Below are positions 39,861 to 50,087 of a stretch of DNA of 64,000 nucleotides, piece by piece (the first letter of the stretch is position 1; every line of letters begins with the position of its first letter). This DNA is from Staphylococcus hominis subsp. hominis (GTDB lineage: Bacteria; Bacillota; Bacilli; Staphylococcales; Staphylococcaceae), in NCBI RefSeq assembly GCF_002901845.1, contig NZ_PPQE01000025.1, forward strand, positions 885,686 through 949,685, read 5' to 3'. The position numbers were made by a program, and so were the translations under genes. The notes under the pieces are model-generated. The model ran no database searches. It had not been told where the DNA came from and saw only the letters and a list, made by a program, of their open reading frames with translations.

Positions 39861-40331
39861 TTAATACTCATTCTGAGGTTTTAAAGTAATTGATTGTCCT
39901 AGACGATTTAATTCCTGTTCCATTTCAATTTCCGTACTAAAGACTTTAATCGTATCACTTCCGAATTTATAGATGATAAATTCATTATCTCTTTGCCCTA
40001 CAATGTAATTTTCATTATATCCCATCCTAACTATACCTGAAACTTCCATAAATTCTTTTTTATCTATAAATTTAAATACATTTTTCGTTTGACTAGCAGG
40101 AATATTCTGAAGTAAATTGTTTTCTTCTATAGTATAACTTTTTCCATTAGTGGGCACTGGTGTTGATGTTTGATTACTTGGTAGAAGCTCGAATTGGTTA
40201 CTAAGAGGTTGATTCATAGGATTCCAGTCCTGTTCTCTTAAAAATGGGGCATATTTTAATGCAAAATAAACAATACTAAGGATTGCAATAACTGCTACTA
40301 TATTTTTAAAAATACTAAATACCATTCGCAA
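39861..40331 (-). CDS. Staphylococcal membrane-anchored protein of unknown function (DUF4930-like)
   Basis: 156-residue protein with an N-terminal membrane anchor (about residues 6-24, FKNIVAVIAILSIVYFALKYA), a Ser/Thr/Pro-rich linker (about 45-65) and an extracytoplasmic domain containing KNVFKFIDKKEFMEVSGIVRMGYNENYIVG. It resembles the staphylococcal DUF4930 proteins, but I am not certain of the number. The start is TTG at 40331 with GGAGGG 6 nt upstream; the ATG two codons later is an alternative. It is divergent from a small membrane protein gene. Confidence 0.8.
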   Translation of the reverse strand: MRMVFSIFKNIVAVIAILSIVYFALKYAPFLREQDWNPMNQPLSNQFELLPSNQTSTPVPTNGKSYTIEENNLLQNIPASQTKNVFKFIDKKEFMEVSGIVRMGYNENYIVGQRDNEFIIYKFGSDTIKVFSTEIEMEQELNRLGQSITLKPQNEY

Positions 40332-40387
40332 TTAAATCCCTCCAATTTTAAACCTAAATTATTATAAATATAAAATAGATTTCATCC

Positions 40388-40429
40388 ATCGGTCTAAAGA
40401 AGTAAATTAAGTAAATTCTTTAGACTGAT
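40388..40429. repeat. Inverted repeat between divergent genes
   Basis: Arms of 14 bp, ATCGGTCTAAAGAA (40388-40401) and TTCTTTAGACTGAT (40416-40429), complementary except for one G/A position that allows a G-U pair. The spacer region contains the 9-mer AAGTAAATT twice in tandem. It lies between two divergent genes and touches the -35 of the plus-strand gene, so an operator role is plausible. Confidence 0.75.
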
Positions 40430-40456
40430 TAACATTTTCTTAAAATATATTATAAT
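40429..40456 (+). promoter_or_regulatory. Promoter of the 59-aa membrane protein gene
   Basis: TTAACA (40429-40434), 16-nt spacer, TATAAT (40451-40456), about 43 bp before the ATG. The -10 is consensus. Confidence 0.7.
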
Positions 40457-40498
40457 AATTAATATCACTCGTAAAATAAATTTAGAGGAGTGTGAGAA

Positions 40499-40678
40499 AT
40501 GAACATTCTTACAATTATTTTACTTATCTTGCTTGCAGTTATACTTTTTAAAGTAGGATTTGCACTTTTAAGATTTTTAATCTCTGCTGCTTTTATTATT
40601 CTCGGACTGTATTTAGCCTATCAAGGTGTTCTTTGGATTTTAGAAAATTTTAATGTGCTTTCAGCTTATATAAGATAA
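40499..40678 (+). CDS. Small membrane protein of unknown function (59 aa)
   Basis: Complete plus-strand gene with ATG 8 nt after GAGGAG, a good promoter and a terminator. The product is almost entirely hydrophobic: a first membrane segment at about residues 3-17 (ILTIILLILLAVILF), a short KVGFALLRF hinge, and a second segment at about 27-48. It could be a small membrane-tuning protein or a hydrophobic peptide of toxin type; nothing in the sequence decides this. The opposite-strand neighbour is also an uncharacterised membrane-anchored protein. Confidence 0.82.
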   Translation: MNILTIILLILLAVILFKVGFALLRFLISAAFIILGLYLAYQGVLWILENFNVLSAYIR

Positions 40679-40681
40679 TGA

Positions 40682-40771
40682 AAAAGCTAGTTACTTTTCA
40701 ATGTAATTGATACAATCTATCCCTATATTAATTCGTTTATGATTGTATTGTATGAAAAGTTAACTAGCTTT
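40682..40771. terminator. Bidirectional terminator between convergent small membrane protein genes
   Basis: Long hairpin: outer arms AAAGCTAGTTACTTTTCA and TGAAAAGTTAACTAGCTTT with one bulge, inner arms TTGATACAATC and GATTGTATTG. T-tracts follow in both directions, and the flanking genes converge. Confidence 0.85.
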
Positions 40772-41051
40772 ATTTACGATTGCTTTGAGACAAGTATTCA
40801 TAAATTTTATATATTGTTGCTAATAGTAACCCAAATATCGTTCCAGTTACTATATCACTAATGAGTAAAATATATAATTGAGTATGCGTTTGGTTAACGA
40901 ATACTCCAATAAAAGAAAAAGTTGTAATACCAACAATCGATAATAATACAGTATTAAGTGTTTCTTTTAAACGAATTGTTTCTTGTTTAATATTCAATCT
41001 CATTATGTAAATAATAGGTATTAATACCCCTATGATTAAAAATAAAGTCAT
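40770..41051 (-). CDS. Membrane protein of unknown function (93 aa)
   Basis: 93-residue protein with three predicted membrane segments (about 2-17, 34-52 and 58-84), separated by a charged stretch NIKQETIRLKETLN. GAGGTG lies 4 nt before the ATG. The last bases of the gene overlap the shared terminator. No family recognised. It lies between radC (same strand) and the convergent 59-aa membrane protein gene. Confidence 0.75.
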   Translation of the reverse strand: MTLFLIIGVLIPIIYIMRLNIKQETIRLKETLNTVLLSIVGITTFSFIGVFVNQTHTQLYILLISDIVTGTIFGLLLATIYKIYEYLSQSNRK

Positions 41052-41128
41052 CGTACACCTCTAAATATATAATTAAGGTTTATTATACTAAAATTTTAAC
41101 AATGAGACTATAAATACTTTTTAACCTT

Positions 41129-41806
41129 TTATACGAAATATCCCTCCTCTACTAAACTAGTAAATTTTTGATCACCGATAATAATATGGTCAAGTAATTC
41201 AATGCCAAGAATTTGTCCACATTCTTTAAGTCTAATGGTAGTAGCAATATCTTCTTTTGAAGGCGTCACATCTCCAGATGGATGATTATGAATCACAATT
41301 ATTGCATTACATGAAGCTCTAATGGCAGCATTAAAGACTTCTCTCGGGTGTATCACTGAAGAGTTTAATGTTCCTATAAATATAGTTTCTTCTTTAATCA
41401 CTATATTTTTAGTATTTAAAAATAAAGCAACTAAATGCTCTTGAGTTAAATCTTTCATTTTAGACATCATCATATCTGCGACATCTTTAGGAGATTTAAT
41501 CTTTACTTTTTCAATCGAATTACGTTTATTTATTCTTTCTCCCAATTCGAAAGCGGCTTTTAATGTCACTGCTTTATGCAATCCTATACCTTTTATTTTT
41601 AACAAATCATGTATTGAAAGTAATTTTAATTCTTTTAAATTATTTACTTTATTAATCATTTCATTCGCAATATCAATACTTGAAACCCCTCGTCGTCCAG
41701 TGTTAATTAAAATTGCTAATAATTCACTGTTAGACAAACTTTTTTCACCATATTGAATGAGTCTCTCTTTAGGAAGCTCACTTTTGGCCATATCTTTAAT
41801 TTTCAA
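41129..41806 (-). CDS. radC: RadC family JAB-domain protein
   Basis: UPF0758/RadC protein, 225 aa from the preferred start. The N-terminal part has a helix-hairpin-helix ([23 protein letters not shown]), and the C-terminal JAB/MPN+ metalloprotease-like domain has the zinc motif [14 protein letters not shown]. Despite its name its role in DNA repair is unproven. The frame is open from 41815, but GTG there overlaps the AAAAGG site; the TTG at 41806 (MKIKDMAKS) has 8-nt spacing and matches other staphylococcal RadC starts. It follows comC by about 20 bp, as in other staphylococci. Confidence 0.93.
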   Translation of the reverse strand: MKIKDMAKSELPKERLIQYGEKSLSNSELLAILINTGRRGVSSIDIANEMINKVNNLKELKLLSIHDLLKIKGIGLHKAVTLKAAFELGERINKRNSIEKVKIKSPKDVADMMMSKMKDLTQEHLVALFLNTKNIVIKEETIFIGTLNSSVIHPREVFNAAIRASCNAIIVIHNHPSGDVTPSKEDIATTIRLKECGQILGIELLDHIIIGDQKFTSLVEEGYFV

Positions 41807-41829
41807 AAACATCACCTTTTCTTTATTAG

Positions 41830-42519
41830 TTACATAATATTGTTGGAAAAATTAATTAATAAAATATATGAGATTGAAATAAAAGGAATAAGTGGGATTT
41901 TACGTATCTTAAAACGAAACATGATGATATAAAACATAAGACCAATTGCACAAGTTAATAATATTAGATGAAGCATAAATTCATAAGTATAAAATATAGA
42001 AAGTATACTAAGTAATAAAATATCACCGTACCCTATACTTTTAGAATTTAACAGATAAAATGTATGTAATAGAAAGAAAATAAATATAAATGAAATCAAA
42101 TGTAATGAAGAAATATATATACCGACAATGAAAAAAATGAGGATTAAGTTACTGTTGATTGTTAATGTTTGAATATCGGTTAGAGACATCGTTATCAACA
42201 TTAAACAAGTTAATATAAAGAGAGAATAATTTATATGTATATCGATAAATATTAAATATGGGACAATAAGAAACGATAATATTTCACCTATAATATAGGA
42301 ACGCTTTAAAGGATTTGAACAACATCTCGAGCGTCCTTTTAAGAATATGAAACTTAATAATGGTATAGTATCAAACCACTTTAATGATGTATGACAATAA
42401 TCACATTGGGATCGTCGCTTGAAATATTGAAGATTCACTTTCTCTATACTTGAAAATTGATATAAAAAACTAAATATTACACTACACGTAAATGCTAATA
42501 ATACTATTATACTTATCAC
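41830..42519 (-). CDS. comC: Type IV prepilin peptidase (ComC-like)
   Basis: Integral membrane aspartic protease expected to process the ComG pseudopilins of the competence machinery. The 229 aa have about eight membrane segments and the two active-site Asp contexts, [10 protein letters not shown] and IGYGDILLL. The cytoplasmic zinc loop has the first CxxC (CDYC), but the second pair reads SRCC, so one zinc ligand is missing or shifted. The GTG at 42519 lies within the only visible ribosome binding site (GAGGTGAT), so the true start is unclear. Located between folC and radC, as in S. aureus. Confidence 0.88.
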   Translation of the reverse strand: MISIIVLLAFTCSVIFSFLYQFSSIEKVNLQYFKRRSQCDYCHTSLKWFDTIPLLSFIFLKGRSRCCSNPLKRSYIIGEILSFLIVPYLIFIDIHINYSLFILTCLMLITMSLTDIQTLTINSNLILIFFIVGIYISSLHLISFIFIFFLLHTFYLLNSKSIGYGDILLLSILSIFYTYEFMLHLILLTCAIGLMFYIIMFRFKIRKIPLIPFISISYILLINFSNNIM

Positions 42520-42702
42520 CTCATATCATTCATTATAACTAAAATATGGTCTAAGTAAATGGAATAACGAGGATTAGATTAAATTCATTTCAATAAATAA
42601 ATATATCTTCTTTAAAGCATTTTAAATTCAATAAAATGAATAAAACTTTTATTAAAAATAATCAGTCCACTCTTAATCTATCAATTATATAACTAATAAA
42701 AA

Positions 42703-42741
42703 AGCTATGAAGAAGTTTAATTTGTAACTTTCTTCATAGCT
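42703..42741 (-). terminator. folC terminator
   Basis: Hairpin AGCTATGAAGAAAGTT / AACTTCTTCATAGCT (minus strand, one bulge) followed by TTTTTTATTAG, about 28 bp after the folC stop. The remaining 42520-42700 is AT-rich, with no gene seen. Confidence 0.82.
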
Positions 42742-42768
42742 ATATTTAGACATTTAACATACTATATA

Positions 42769-44043
42769 TTATGAATTAAATTCAACTTTCGATTTTACTT
42801 CACTTATAAAATATAAACTACCTGTAATCAATAAGCCCTCACCATCATAATGATTTATAAAATCTACATAATCATCAATATATTCGATGTTATCAGCATC
42901 TATACTCTCAAGTAATTCTTGTTTAGATAAGGCTTTATGAAAATCAAATTCAGTAAAATAAAAGGTACCAGCTAAATTTTGTAATTTACTTAACATTTCG
43001 TTTACAGGTTTACCTTTAATGGCTGAAAATAAAACATCCATTTTCTCAAGATCATAATAATTTTTGATTGTTGAAACTAATGCTTCAACACTTTCATTAT
43101 TATGTGCTCCGTCAATAATAATAAGAGGCTTTTCTTTAACTTGCTCAATACGTCCTGTCCAACAAACACTTTCAATAGCATCAATCATTTTATTAAAATC
43201 TAATTCAATAATATTTTCTTCGTTCAACTCTATTAAAGCTGTAATAGCTAATGAAGCATTTTCTTTTTGATGATCACCTATCATATCTAAGATGATTGTT
43301 TCTAACTCATAATCTTTATATCTATAAGTAAATTCATCATCTTCAGATACAATAATAATTTCTCTATCTAGTTCAATTGGCTTTGCATTCTGATTTTCCG
43401 CTAAATCTCTAATGTATTTTAAAGCTTCCTCATTTTTTACTGCATAGATGACGGGTACATTAGGTTTTATGATAGCACCTTTATCTTTTGCGATATCTAA
43501 ATACGTACTTCCTAAAATATCAGTATGATCTAATCCTATACTTGTCAAAATTGAAAGAATAGGAGTAAACACATTAGTTGAGTCATTTTTAATTCCTAGT
43601 CCCGCTTCTACAATAACGAAATCTACAGGATGTATATCTCCAAAATATAAAAACATCATTGTTGTTATAATTTCAAATTCTGTTGCAGAACCGAGTTCGG
43701 TTTCTTGTTCTAACGCTTCACTTACTGGTTTAACTCGCTTTACTAATTCAACTATTTCGTCATTTGAGATCGGATAACCATTTAAACTAATTCGTTCATT
43801 AAACGTTTCAATAAAAGGAGAAGTAAATGTTCCAACTTCATATCCATTCTCAACTAATGCAGCTCTTAAATAAGCTACTGTAGAACCTTTACCATTTGTT
43901 CCACCCACATGAATACCGCGAATATTTAATTGAGGATTATTTAAGTGGTTAAGCATCCATTCCATTCTTTTAACACCAGGTTTAATACCAAACTTAGTGC
44001 GCTCATGTATCCAATATAAGCTATCTAGGTAATTCATTGACAA
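42769..44043 (-). CDS. folC: Folylpolyglutamate synthase / dihydrofolate synthase
   Basis: Adds glutamate to folates (and to dihydropteroate). The 424-residue Mur-ligase-fold protein has the P-loop HVGGTNGKGSTVAYL (about residues 42-56), GTFTSPFIETFNERI, the magnesium/ATP segment VEAGLGIKNDSTNVF and the C-terminal IIDGAHNNESV motif. It lies 6 bp after valS and is probably expressed from the valS T-box leader. Confidence 0.96.
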   Translation of the reverse strand: MSMNYLDSLYWIHERTKFGIKPGVKRMEWMLNHLNNPQLNIRGIHVGGTNGKGSTVAYLRAALVENGYEVGTFTSPFIETFNERISLNGYPISNDEIVELVKRVKPVSEALEQETELGSATEFEIITTMMFLYFGDIHPVDFVIVEAGLGIKNDSTNVFTPILSILTSIGLDHTDILGSTYLDIAKDKGAIIKPNVPVIYAVKNEEALKYIRDLAENQNAKPIELDREIIIVSEDDEFTYRYKDYELETIILDMIGDHQKENASLAITALIELNEENIIELDFNKMIDAIESVCWTGRIEQVKEKPLIIIDGAHNNESVEALVSTIKNYYDLEKMDVLFSAIKGKPVNEMLSKLQNLAGTFYFTEFDFHKALSKQELLESIDADNIEYIDDYVDFINHYDGEGLLITGSLYFISEVKSKVEFNS

Positions 44044-44048
44044 TTCTC

Positions 44049-46679
44049 CTATGCTTTTAATTGTTCAATTCTGTTTTTAACACCATTATATTTTTCTTGA
44101 TATTTTTGTTGTTTTTCGCGCTCTTCATTTATAATCTTTTCAGGTGCTTTATTAACAAAATTCTCATTTGATAATTTTTTATCAACACGGTCTAACTCTT
44201 TTTGAAGTTTGTCTAACTCTTTCTCTAAGCGTTCAATTTCTTTATCCATATCAATAAGTCCCTCTAACGGTAAAATTACTTTACCAGCAACTACTACCGC
44301 TGTCATCGCTTTTTCAGGAATATCTACATTTGTATCAATGGTTAATTCACTTGGATTACAAAATCTGTGAATATAATCAGCATTTTTTTCTAAGATTGTT
44401 TCAATTTCTTCATTTTTAGCTTGAATGAGAATAGGGATTGATTTAGAAAGTGGTGTATTGACTTCTACGCGTGATTGTCTCACAGATTTAATAATTTCAA
44501 CTAATTGTTCCATTGTCTGTTTACTTTCATCAAACACAAACTCTTCTTTAACTGTCGGCCATGCTGCTTTTACAATTGTTTCTCCTTCATGCGGTAAACT
44601 TTGCCAAATTTTTTCAGTTACAAATGGCATAAATGGATGTAGCATTCTCATTATTTGATCAAGTGTATAACTTAGAACAGAACGTGTTGTTTGTTTTTGA
44701 GATTCATCTTCACCATTCATTGGTATTTTACTCATTTCAATATACCAATCACAGAATTCATCCCAAATAAAGTTATATAAAGCACGTCCAACTTCACCAA
44801 ATTCATATTTTTCACTCAGATTAGTAACGGTCTCTATTGTTTCATTTAGTCGTGTTAAAATCCATTTATCCGCTAAAGATAAATTACCAGATAAATCAAT
44901 GTCTTCCACTTTAAAGTCTTCTCCAATATTCATCAAGCTAAAGCGAGCGCCATTCCAAATTTTATTAATAAAGTTCCATACAGATTCAACTTTTTCGGTA
45001 GAATAACGTAAGTCATTACCTGGAGAAGAACCAGTTGCTAAGAAGTAGCGTAAACTATCTGCTCCGTATTTTTCGATGACATCCATTGGATCTACACCAT
45101 TACCAAGTGATTTACTCATTTTACGACCATCTTCAGCTCTTACTAAACCATGAAGAAGTACATCATTAAATGGTCGTTTACCAGTAAATTCTAATCCTTG
45201 GAAAATCATTCTTGCTACCCAGAAGAAGATAATATCATAACCAGTTACAAGAACATTCGTTGGATAGTAATGTTGATAATCTTTTGCTTCTTCATTAGGC
45301 CAACCTAAAGTTGAGAATGGCCATAACGCACTTGAGAACCATGTATCTAACACATCTTCATCTTGAGTCCAATTTTCGATATCAGCAGGCGCTTCTTCTC
45401 CAACATATACTTCACCTGTTTCATTATGATACCAAGCTGGAATTTGGTGACCCCACCATAATTGTCTAGAAATAGTCCAATCTCTAATTTCTTCCATCCA
45501 ACGATTAAATGTATTTTCAAAACGTGGTGGATAAAAATCAATTCGATTATCTGTTTTTTGATTATCTAGTGCTTGTTGCGCAAGTGGTTTCATTTTTACA
45601 AACCATTGTGTAGATAAATAAGGTTCTACTACTGCACCAGAACGTTCTGAATGACCTACAGAATGCATATGTTCTTCAATTTTAATCACTAAATCTTGAG
45701 CTTTTAAATCTTCTACTAATTTTTTACGACATTCGAAACGATCTAAACCAGCATACTGAGATGCATTGTCATTCATTTTTCCATTTTCATCCATTACGAT
45801 AATGTTTTCTAAATGATGTCTCTGACCAATTTCAAAGTCATTAGGATCATGTGCAGGTGTAACTTTCATAGCACCACTACCAAATTCAATATCAACATAC
45901 TCATCTGCTAAAATTGGTAATTCTCTACCTATAATTGGTAAAATCACTTTTTTTCCGATGACATCTTTATAACGTTCATCATTTGGATTAACGACTATAG
46001 CAGTATCCCCTAGCATTGTTTCAGGACGAGTTGTGGCAATTTCAATATATCCATTACCATCAGCATAAGGATATTTAAAATGATAAAAATGACCTTGCAC
46101 ATCTTCATGAATCACTTCTATATCTGACAATGCTGTACGTGCGACTGGATCCCAATTTATAATTCGCTCTCCACGATAAATAATTCCTTTATTATATAAA
46201 TCAACAAATACTTTTCTAACCGCTTTACTTAAGCCATCATCAAGAGTAAAACGTTCTCTACTATAATCAAGACCTAAGCCTAATTTAGCCCATTGTTTAC
46301 GAATAAAAGATGCATATTCTTCTTTCCAAGACCAAGCATGTTCTAAAAATTTTTCACGTCCTATATCATGACGAGAAATACCTTGTTCTTTTAATTTAGC
46401 ATCTACTTTAGCTTGTGTGGCAATACCCGCATGATCCATACCAGGTAAATAAAGCGTATCGTATCCTTGCATACGTTTCATTCGAGTAATAATATCTTGT
46501 AATGTTGTATCCCAAGCATGTCCTAAATGTAATTTACCAGTCACATTCGGTGGTGGAATAACAATTGTATATGCTTCTCTAGATTCATCTTCTAGAGGTT
46601 TAAAGTATTCATTTTTTACCCATTCTTCATAACGCCCCGCTTCAACTTCACGAGGATTATACTTTGATTCCATTTTCAT
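44049..46679 (-). CDS. valS: Valyl-tRNA synthetase
   Basis: Class I synthetase, 876 aa. HIGH-type motif [19 protein letters not shown] near residue 40, editing domain (about 190-340, with [15 protein letters not shown]), KMSKS-type motif [15 protein letters not shown], anticodon-binding domain, and the C-terminal coiled coil ([20 protein letters not shown]) typical of ValRS. AGGAGGTT precedes the ATG. Expression is controlled by the upstream T-box. Confidence 0.98.
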   Translation of the reverse strand: MKMESKYNPREVEAGRYEEWVKNEYFKPLEDESREAYTIVIPPPNVTGKLHLGHAWDTTLQDIITRMKRMQGYDTLYLPGMDHAGIATQAKVDAKLKEQGISRHDIGREKFLEHAWSWKEEYASFIRKQWAKLGLGLDYSRERFTLDDGLSKAVRKVFVDLYNKGIIYRGERIINWDPVARTALSDIEVIHEDVQGHFYHFKYPYADGNGYIEIATTRPETMLGDTAIVVNPNDERYKDVIGKKVILPIIGRELPILADEYVDIEFGSGAMKVTPAHDPNDFEIGQRHHLENIIVMDENGKMNDNASQYAGLDRFECRKKLVEDLKAQDLVIKIEEHMHSVGHSERSGAVVEPYLSTQWFVKMKPLAQQALDNQKTDNRIDFYPPRFENTFNRWMEEIRDWTISRQLWWGHQIPAWYHNETGEVYVGEEAPADIENWTQDEDVLDTWFSSALWPFSTLGWPNEEAKDYQHYYPTNVLVTGYDIIFFWVARMIFQGLEFTGKRPFNDVLLHGLVRAEDGRKMSKSLGNGVDPMDVIEKYGADSLRYFLATGSSPGNDLRYSTEKVESVWNFINKIWNGARFSLMNIGEDFKVEDIDLSGNLSLADKWILTRLNETIETVTNLSEKYEFGEVGRALYNFIWDEFCDWYIEMSKIPMNGEDESQKQTTRSVLSYTLDQIMRMLHPFMPFVTEKIWQSLPHEGETIVKAAWPTVKEEFVFDESKQTMEQLVEIIKSVRQSRVEVNTPLSKSIPILIQAKNEEIETILEKNADYIHRFCNPSELTIDTNVDIPEKAMTAVVVAGKVILPLEGLIDMDKEIERLEKELDKLQKELDRVDKKLSNENFVNKAPEKIINEEREKQQKYQEKYNGVKNRIEQLKA

Positions 46680-46696
46680 TGAAATAACCTCCTAAA

Positions 46697-46940
46697 ATAA
46701 AAAAGCATCCTTCCTAATATATAGGACGGATGCTCCGTGGTACCACCTAAATTCAAGACGATACCTCCATATCTTCTTGCACTTATTTATGATTAACGCT
46801 CATACACGCTTCTATCTACTATTATATGTGTATTCAATAAAAGAACTTGTGGGCTACCTTCAGTTTGATCATTATACATATTTACACCGTCCATATGCTC
46901 TCTTTGATAAGTATCAAACGTACTCTTCCCAAAAAATATA
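46697..46940 (-). promoter_or_regulatory. T-box riboswitch (Val) upstream of valS
   Basis: T-box AGGTGGTACCACGGAG on the minus strand (46748-46733), followed by a terminator hairpin AGCATCC / GGATGCT with an inner TCCT/AGGA stem (46704-46734) and a T-tract. In stem I the specifier loop reads GAAG-GUA-G between ATCAAAC and CCC; GUA is a valine codon. The region beyond this up to tag is AT-rich and shared with the divergent tag promoter. Confidence 0.94.
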
Positions 46941-47003
46941 TTTAATTACTAATTAATAATATAATAGAAAACAATGATAAGTCAATCTTTTGGAGGAATA
47001 TTT

Positions 47004-47561
47004 ATGAACGCATGTGCCTTTGGAACTACAGACCCTATTTATTTAGATTATCATAATAAAGTATGGGGACAACCAGATTTTAATAGTCTTTCACTTTTCA
47101 AATTACTTGCACTTGAATCTCAACATGCTGGTTTATCTTGGTTAACTATATTAAAAAAGAAAGAGGCTTATGAAAAAGCATTTCATCAATTTGATCCTAT
47201 AAAAATTTCTAAAATGACAGAGAAAGATATTAATGCTTTAATGACCTTTCCAAATATCGTACATAATAGAAAGAAATTAGAAGCCATAGTATCTCAAGCT
47301 AAGGGTTATTTACAAATTGAAAAAGAATATGGTAGCTTCAGTAAGTTTTTATGGTCATATGTTGATGGACATCCCATTGATTTGCACTATAAAACTCCTT
47401 CAGAACGTATCACAGTTGATGAAAGAGCAAAACAACTTTCAAAAGATTTAAAAACTTATGGTTTTAAATTTTTAGGACCTGTGACTGTATTCTCTTTTAT
47501 GGAAGCGGCTGGTCTATATGATGCTCACTTAGAAGGATGTCCTTCAAAACCTAATCATTAA
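47004..47561 (+). CDS. tag: DNA-3-methyladenine glycosylase I
   Basis: Removes 3-methyladenine from alkylated DNA. The 185 aa begin MNACAFGTTDPIYLDYHNKVWGQ, with the N-terminal Cys and His of the zinc site, and end LYDAHLEGCPSKP, with the C-terminal His and Cys ligands. QHAGLSWLTILKKKEAYEKAF is the conserved base-binding region. The ATG at 47004 follows GGAGGA; an upstream in-frame start at 46974 has no such site. It is the only plus-strand gene between valS and its convergent neighbour. Confidence 0.96.
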   Translation: MNACAFGTTDPIYLDYHNKVWGQPDFNSLSLFKLLALESQHAGLSWLTILKKKEAYEKAFHQFDPIKISKMTEKDINALMTFPNIVHNRKKLEAIVSQAKGYLQIEKEYGSFSKFLWSYVDGHPIDLHYKTPSERITVDERAKQLSKDLKTYGFKFLGPVTVFSFMEAAGLYDAHLEGCPSKPNH

Positions 47562-47569
47562 ATATTAAA

Positions 47570-47610
47570 AGGAGTAGAACAGATTATTTTGAATTCGTAG
47601 TTCTACTCCT
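47570..47610. terminator. Bidirectional terminator between tag and the AbrB-type gene
   Basis: Perfect 11-bp stem AGGAGTAGAAC / GTTCTACTCCT with a GAATTC-containing inner region. It ends tag on the plus strand and the last base touches the stop codon of the convergent gene. Confidence 0.8.
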
Positions 47611-48680
47611 TATGATTGATTATCACTTTTTTTACGTTTTAAAAAGTAATTAATTATTGGTGCTACTAAAAATAATATAAAAAATATCCTAAAGATGTGA
47701 AAACTTGATATCTTAGCAACATCTGCACCAGTAGCTATGGCAACTAGCACAATTTGACTCATACCTCCAGGAGCTCCACCTAAAAATAATTCGTTTAATG
47801 AATTATGAGTAAACAAATGAAACATAAAGACCATCAAAAATGACCCTAAAATTAAACTTATATTTTGATACATAATTGCTATAGCAATGCGACCTTTTAA
47901 ATCACCTAATAAATGTGCAATTTGTAAACCAATTCTAATCATATAAATCACTTGTGCAAAAGCAAGAATATAATTATCTAAAGTAAAAATCAGATGAGTT
48001 GATAAGTTCCAAACAATTAAAACGATAATTGGAGCGAGTAATTGTTTTGTTGGAAAATTTATTTTTGACATTAAGAAATAAACAAAAGCTATACTAATCA
48101 TAATTAAGGCAATTTGGGGCACATTTAAAGCTCTTGTTAATGGTGTAGCTTTATGAATCATCTCTTCACTTGATGATGAATTGCTAAATAAAAAAGAAAT
48201 CAGTGGTACAAGTACGACTACAAAAATAACTCTAGAAGTTTGGGTTAAACTTACTACTAAGATATTTGCTTTTTTATCTTCTTCAGCCATAATTAACATT
48301 TGACTTAAAGCACCAGGTATGACACTCAAGATAGCAGTTTCAGTATTAACTCTTGCAATTTTTTTGAAAAAATAAGCAATCAATAATGATAACGTGATGA
48401 GTAAAACAGTCACCGTCACAATGGTTAACCACTCATTTTTGATATCGTTAATGACTTGTGACGTAAACGTAGATCCTATTTGTACTCCAAGTAATATTAA
48501 GCCAATCTGACTAATCCAAAAAGGCCATTTAATATTTAGTTTTAGTACTTTAACCACAATAATTGAGGCTATAATGGGCCCAAACATAAAGGGTAAAAGC
48601 ATATGAGATAATTTTAATATTAAACTCATGATCATCGCTATTATTAATAATATAATATTATTTAGCCAAATTCGCCTCAA
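47610..48680 (-). CDS. AbrB family membrane protein
   Basis: 356-residue polytopic membrane protein (about 10 segments) of the AbrB/PF05145 family, often mislabelled ammonia monooxygenase or transcriptional regulator. The family repeat is visible twice: PFMFGPIIASIIVVKVLKL near the N-terminus and GGAPGGMSQIVLVAIATGADV near the C-terminus, plus ILSVIPGALSQMLIMAEE in the middle. It is probably a transporter of unknown substrate. The start is TTG with a weak AAGTGATG site. No terminator is needed towards tag beyond the shared one. Confidence 0.88.
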   Translation of the reverse strand: MRRIWLNNIILLIIAMIMSLILKLSHMLLPFMFGPIIASIIVVKVLKLNIKWPFWISQIGLILLGVQIGSTFTSQVINDIKNEWLTIVTVTVLLITLSLLIAYFFKKIARVNTETAILSVIPGALSQMLIMAEEDKKANILVVSLTQTSRVIFVVVLVPLISFLFSNSSSSEEMIHKATPLTRALNVPQIALIMISIAFVYFLMSKINFPTKQLLAPIIVLIVWNLSTHLIFTLDNYILAFAQVIYMIRIGLQIAHLLGDLKGRIAIAIMYQNISLILGSFLMVFMFHLFTHNSLNELFLGGAPGGMSQIVLVAIATGADVAKISSFHIFRIFFILFLVAPIINYFLKRKKSDNQS

Positions 48681-48721
48681 AAATCATCACTTCTTTCTAG
48701 ATTAAAAGCATTTAAATTAAA

Positions 48722-48762
48722 AAAAGTGGAACGTGATATGATTTCATCTTTGTTCCACTTTT
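48722..48762 (-). terminator. hemL terminator
   Basis: 11-bp stem AAAAGTGGAAC / GTTCCACTTTT, followed by a T-tract on the minus strand about 20 bp after hemL. Closes the hem operon. Confidence 0.85.
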
Positions 48763-48782
48763 ATTATATTAACTTTTAAATA

Positions 48783-50066
48783 TTAAACAATTCTACTTAA
48801 TGCATTATCAAAAGCATGAATCGTTTTTTCAATATCTTCTTTGGTATGTGCAGTAGATAAGAATGTTCCTTCAAACTGGGAAGGTGGTAAAAATATACCT
48901 TCTTTAGCCATTTCTCTATACATATTACTAAATAGCTCTAAATCACTTTGATTCGCTTCTTCAAAGTTGGTTACAGGTCCTTTATTTAAGAAATAACCAA
49001 TCATAGAACCAGCTCTATTTACTGTAATAGGAACATTGTGTTTAGCAAATACTTCTTTAAGTCCTTTTTCTAATATATCGCCTAATTTTTGGAAATACTC
49101 ATATGATTCAGGCGTTAATTGACTTAGTGTTTCATAACCACTTGTCATTGCTAAAGGATTACCAGACAGAGTTCCCGCTTGATAAATATTACCTACTGGG
49201 GCAATTTTATCCATAATTTCTTTTTTGCCTCCAAAAGCACCTACAGGTAAACCACCGCCAATCACTTTTCCTAGGCATGTGATATCTGGTGTCACACCAA
49301 AATAACCTTGAGCACAGTTATACCCTACACGGAAACCTGTCATGACTTCATCAAAGATAAGTAAAGAATCATATTCTTTAGTGACTTCCCTTAATCCTTC
49401 TAAGAAACCTTTTTTAGGAGGTACAACGCCCATATTTCCTGCAACTGGTTCTACTATCACACCAGCAATATCATCTCCATAATTTTCAAATGCTACTTTA
49501 ATCGCATCTAAATCATTATAAGGCACTGTAATTGTGTTTTTAGCTGTGCCTTCAGGTACTCCTGGTGAATCTGGAAGACCTAAAGTTGCTACACCTGAAC
49601 CTGCTTTGATAAGCAATGAATCGCTATGTCCGTGATAGCAACCTTCAAACTTAACAATTTTATTTTTACCAGTGTAACCTCTAGCCAGTCTTAATGCCGC
49701 TAAAGTAGCTTCAGTACCTGAAGAAACCATTCTTACTTTTTCAATTGAAGGTACTCTTTCAATAACAAGTTCAGCTAATTTATTTTCTTCTAGTGTTGAA
49801 GCACCAAAACTAGTACCTTTATCTACAGCATCATGTAATTTACTAATGACTTGTTTATTTTTATGACCCAAAATTAATGGTCCCCAACTTAATACATAAT
49901 CAATGTATTCATTGCCATCTATATCATAAATTTTTGAACCTTCACCATGATCCATAAAAATTGCTGGTGTATCTACTGATTTAAATGCTCTTACAGGGCT
50001 ATTGACACCGCCAGGCATAAGTGTTTCAGCAATGCGCATTGCTTCTTGTGATTTTTCATAAGTCAT
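48783..50066 (-). CDS. hemL: Glutamate-1-semialdehyde 2,1-aminomutase
   Basis: PLP enzyme that converts glutamate semialdehyde to 5-aminolevulinate. The 427 aa show the PLP phosphate loop [17 protein letters not shown], the cofactor aspartate in [12 protein letters not shown] and the Schiff-base lysine in [17 protein letters not shown]. It is last in the hem operon. Staphylococci have a second copy elsewhere; the hem-operon context makes this the HemL copy. Confidence 0.97.
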   Translation of the reverse strand: MTYEKSQEAMRIAETLMPGGVNSPVRAFKSVDTPAIFMDHGEGSKIYDIDGNEYIDYVLSWGPLILGHKNKQVISKLHDAVDKGTSFGASTLEENKLAELVIERVPSIEKVRMVSSGTEATLAALRLARGYTGKNKIVKFEGCYHGHSDSLLIKAGSGVATLGLPDSPGVPEGTAKNTITVPYNDLDAIKVAFENYGDDIAGVIVEPVAGNMGVVPPKKGFLEGLREVTKEYDSLLIFDEVMTGFRVGYNCAQGYFGVTPDITCLGKVIGGGLPVGAFGGKKEIMDKIAPVGNIYQAGTLSGNPLAMTSGYETLSQLTPESYEYFQKLGDILEKGLKEVFAKHNVPITVNRAGSMIGYFLNKGPVTNFEEANQSDLELFSNMYREMAKEGIFLPPSQFEGTFLSTAHTKEDIEKTIHAFDNALSRIV

Positions 50067-50087
50067 TAACTTGTTCCTCCTTAACCA

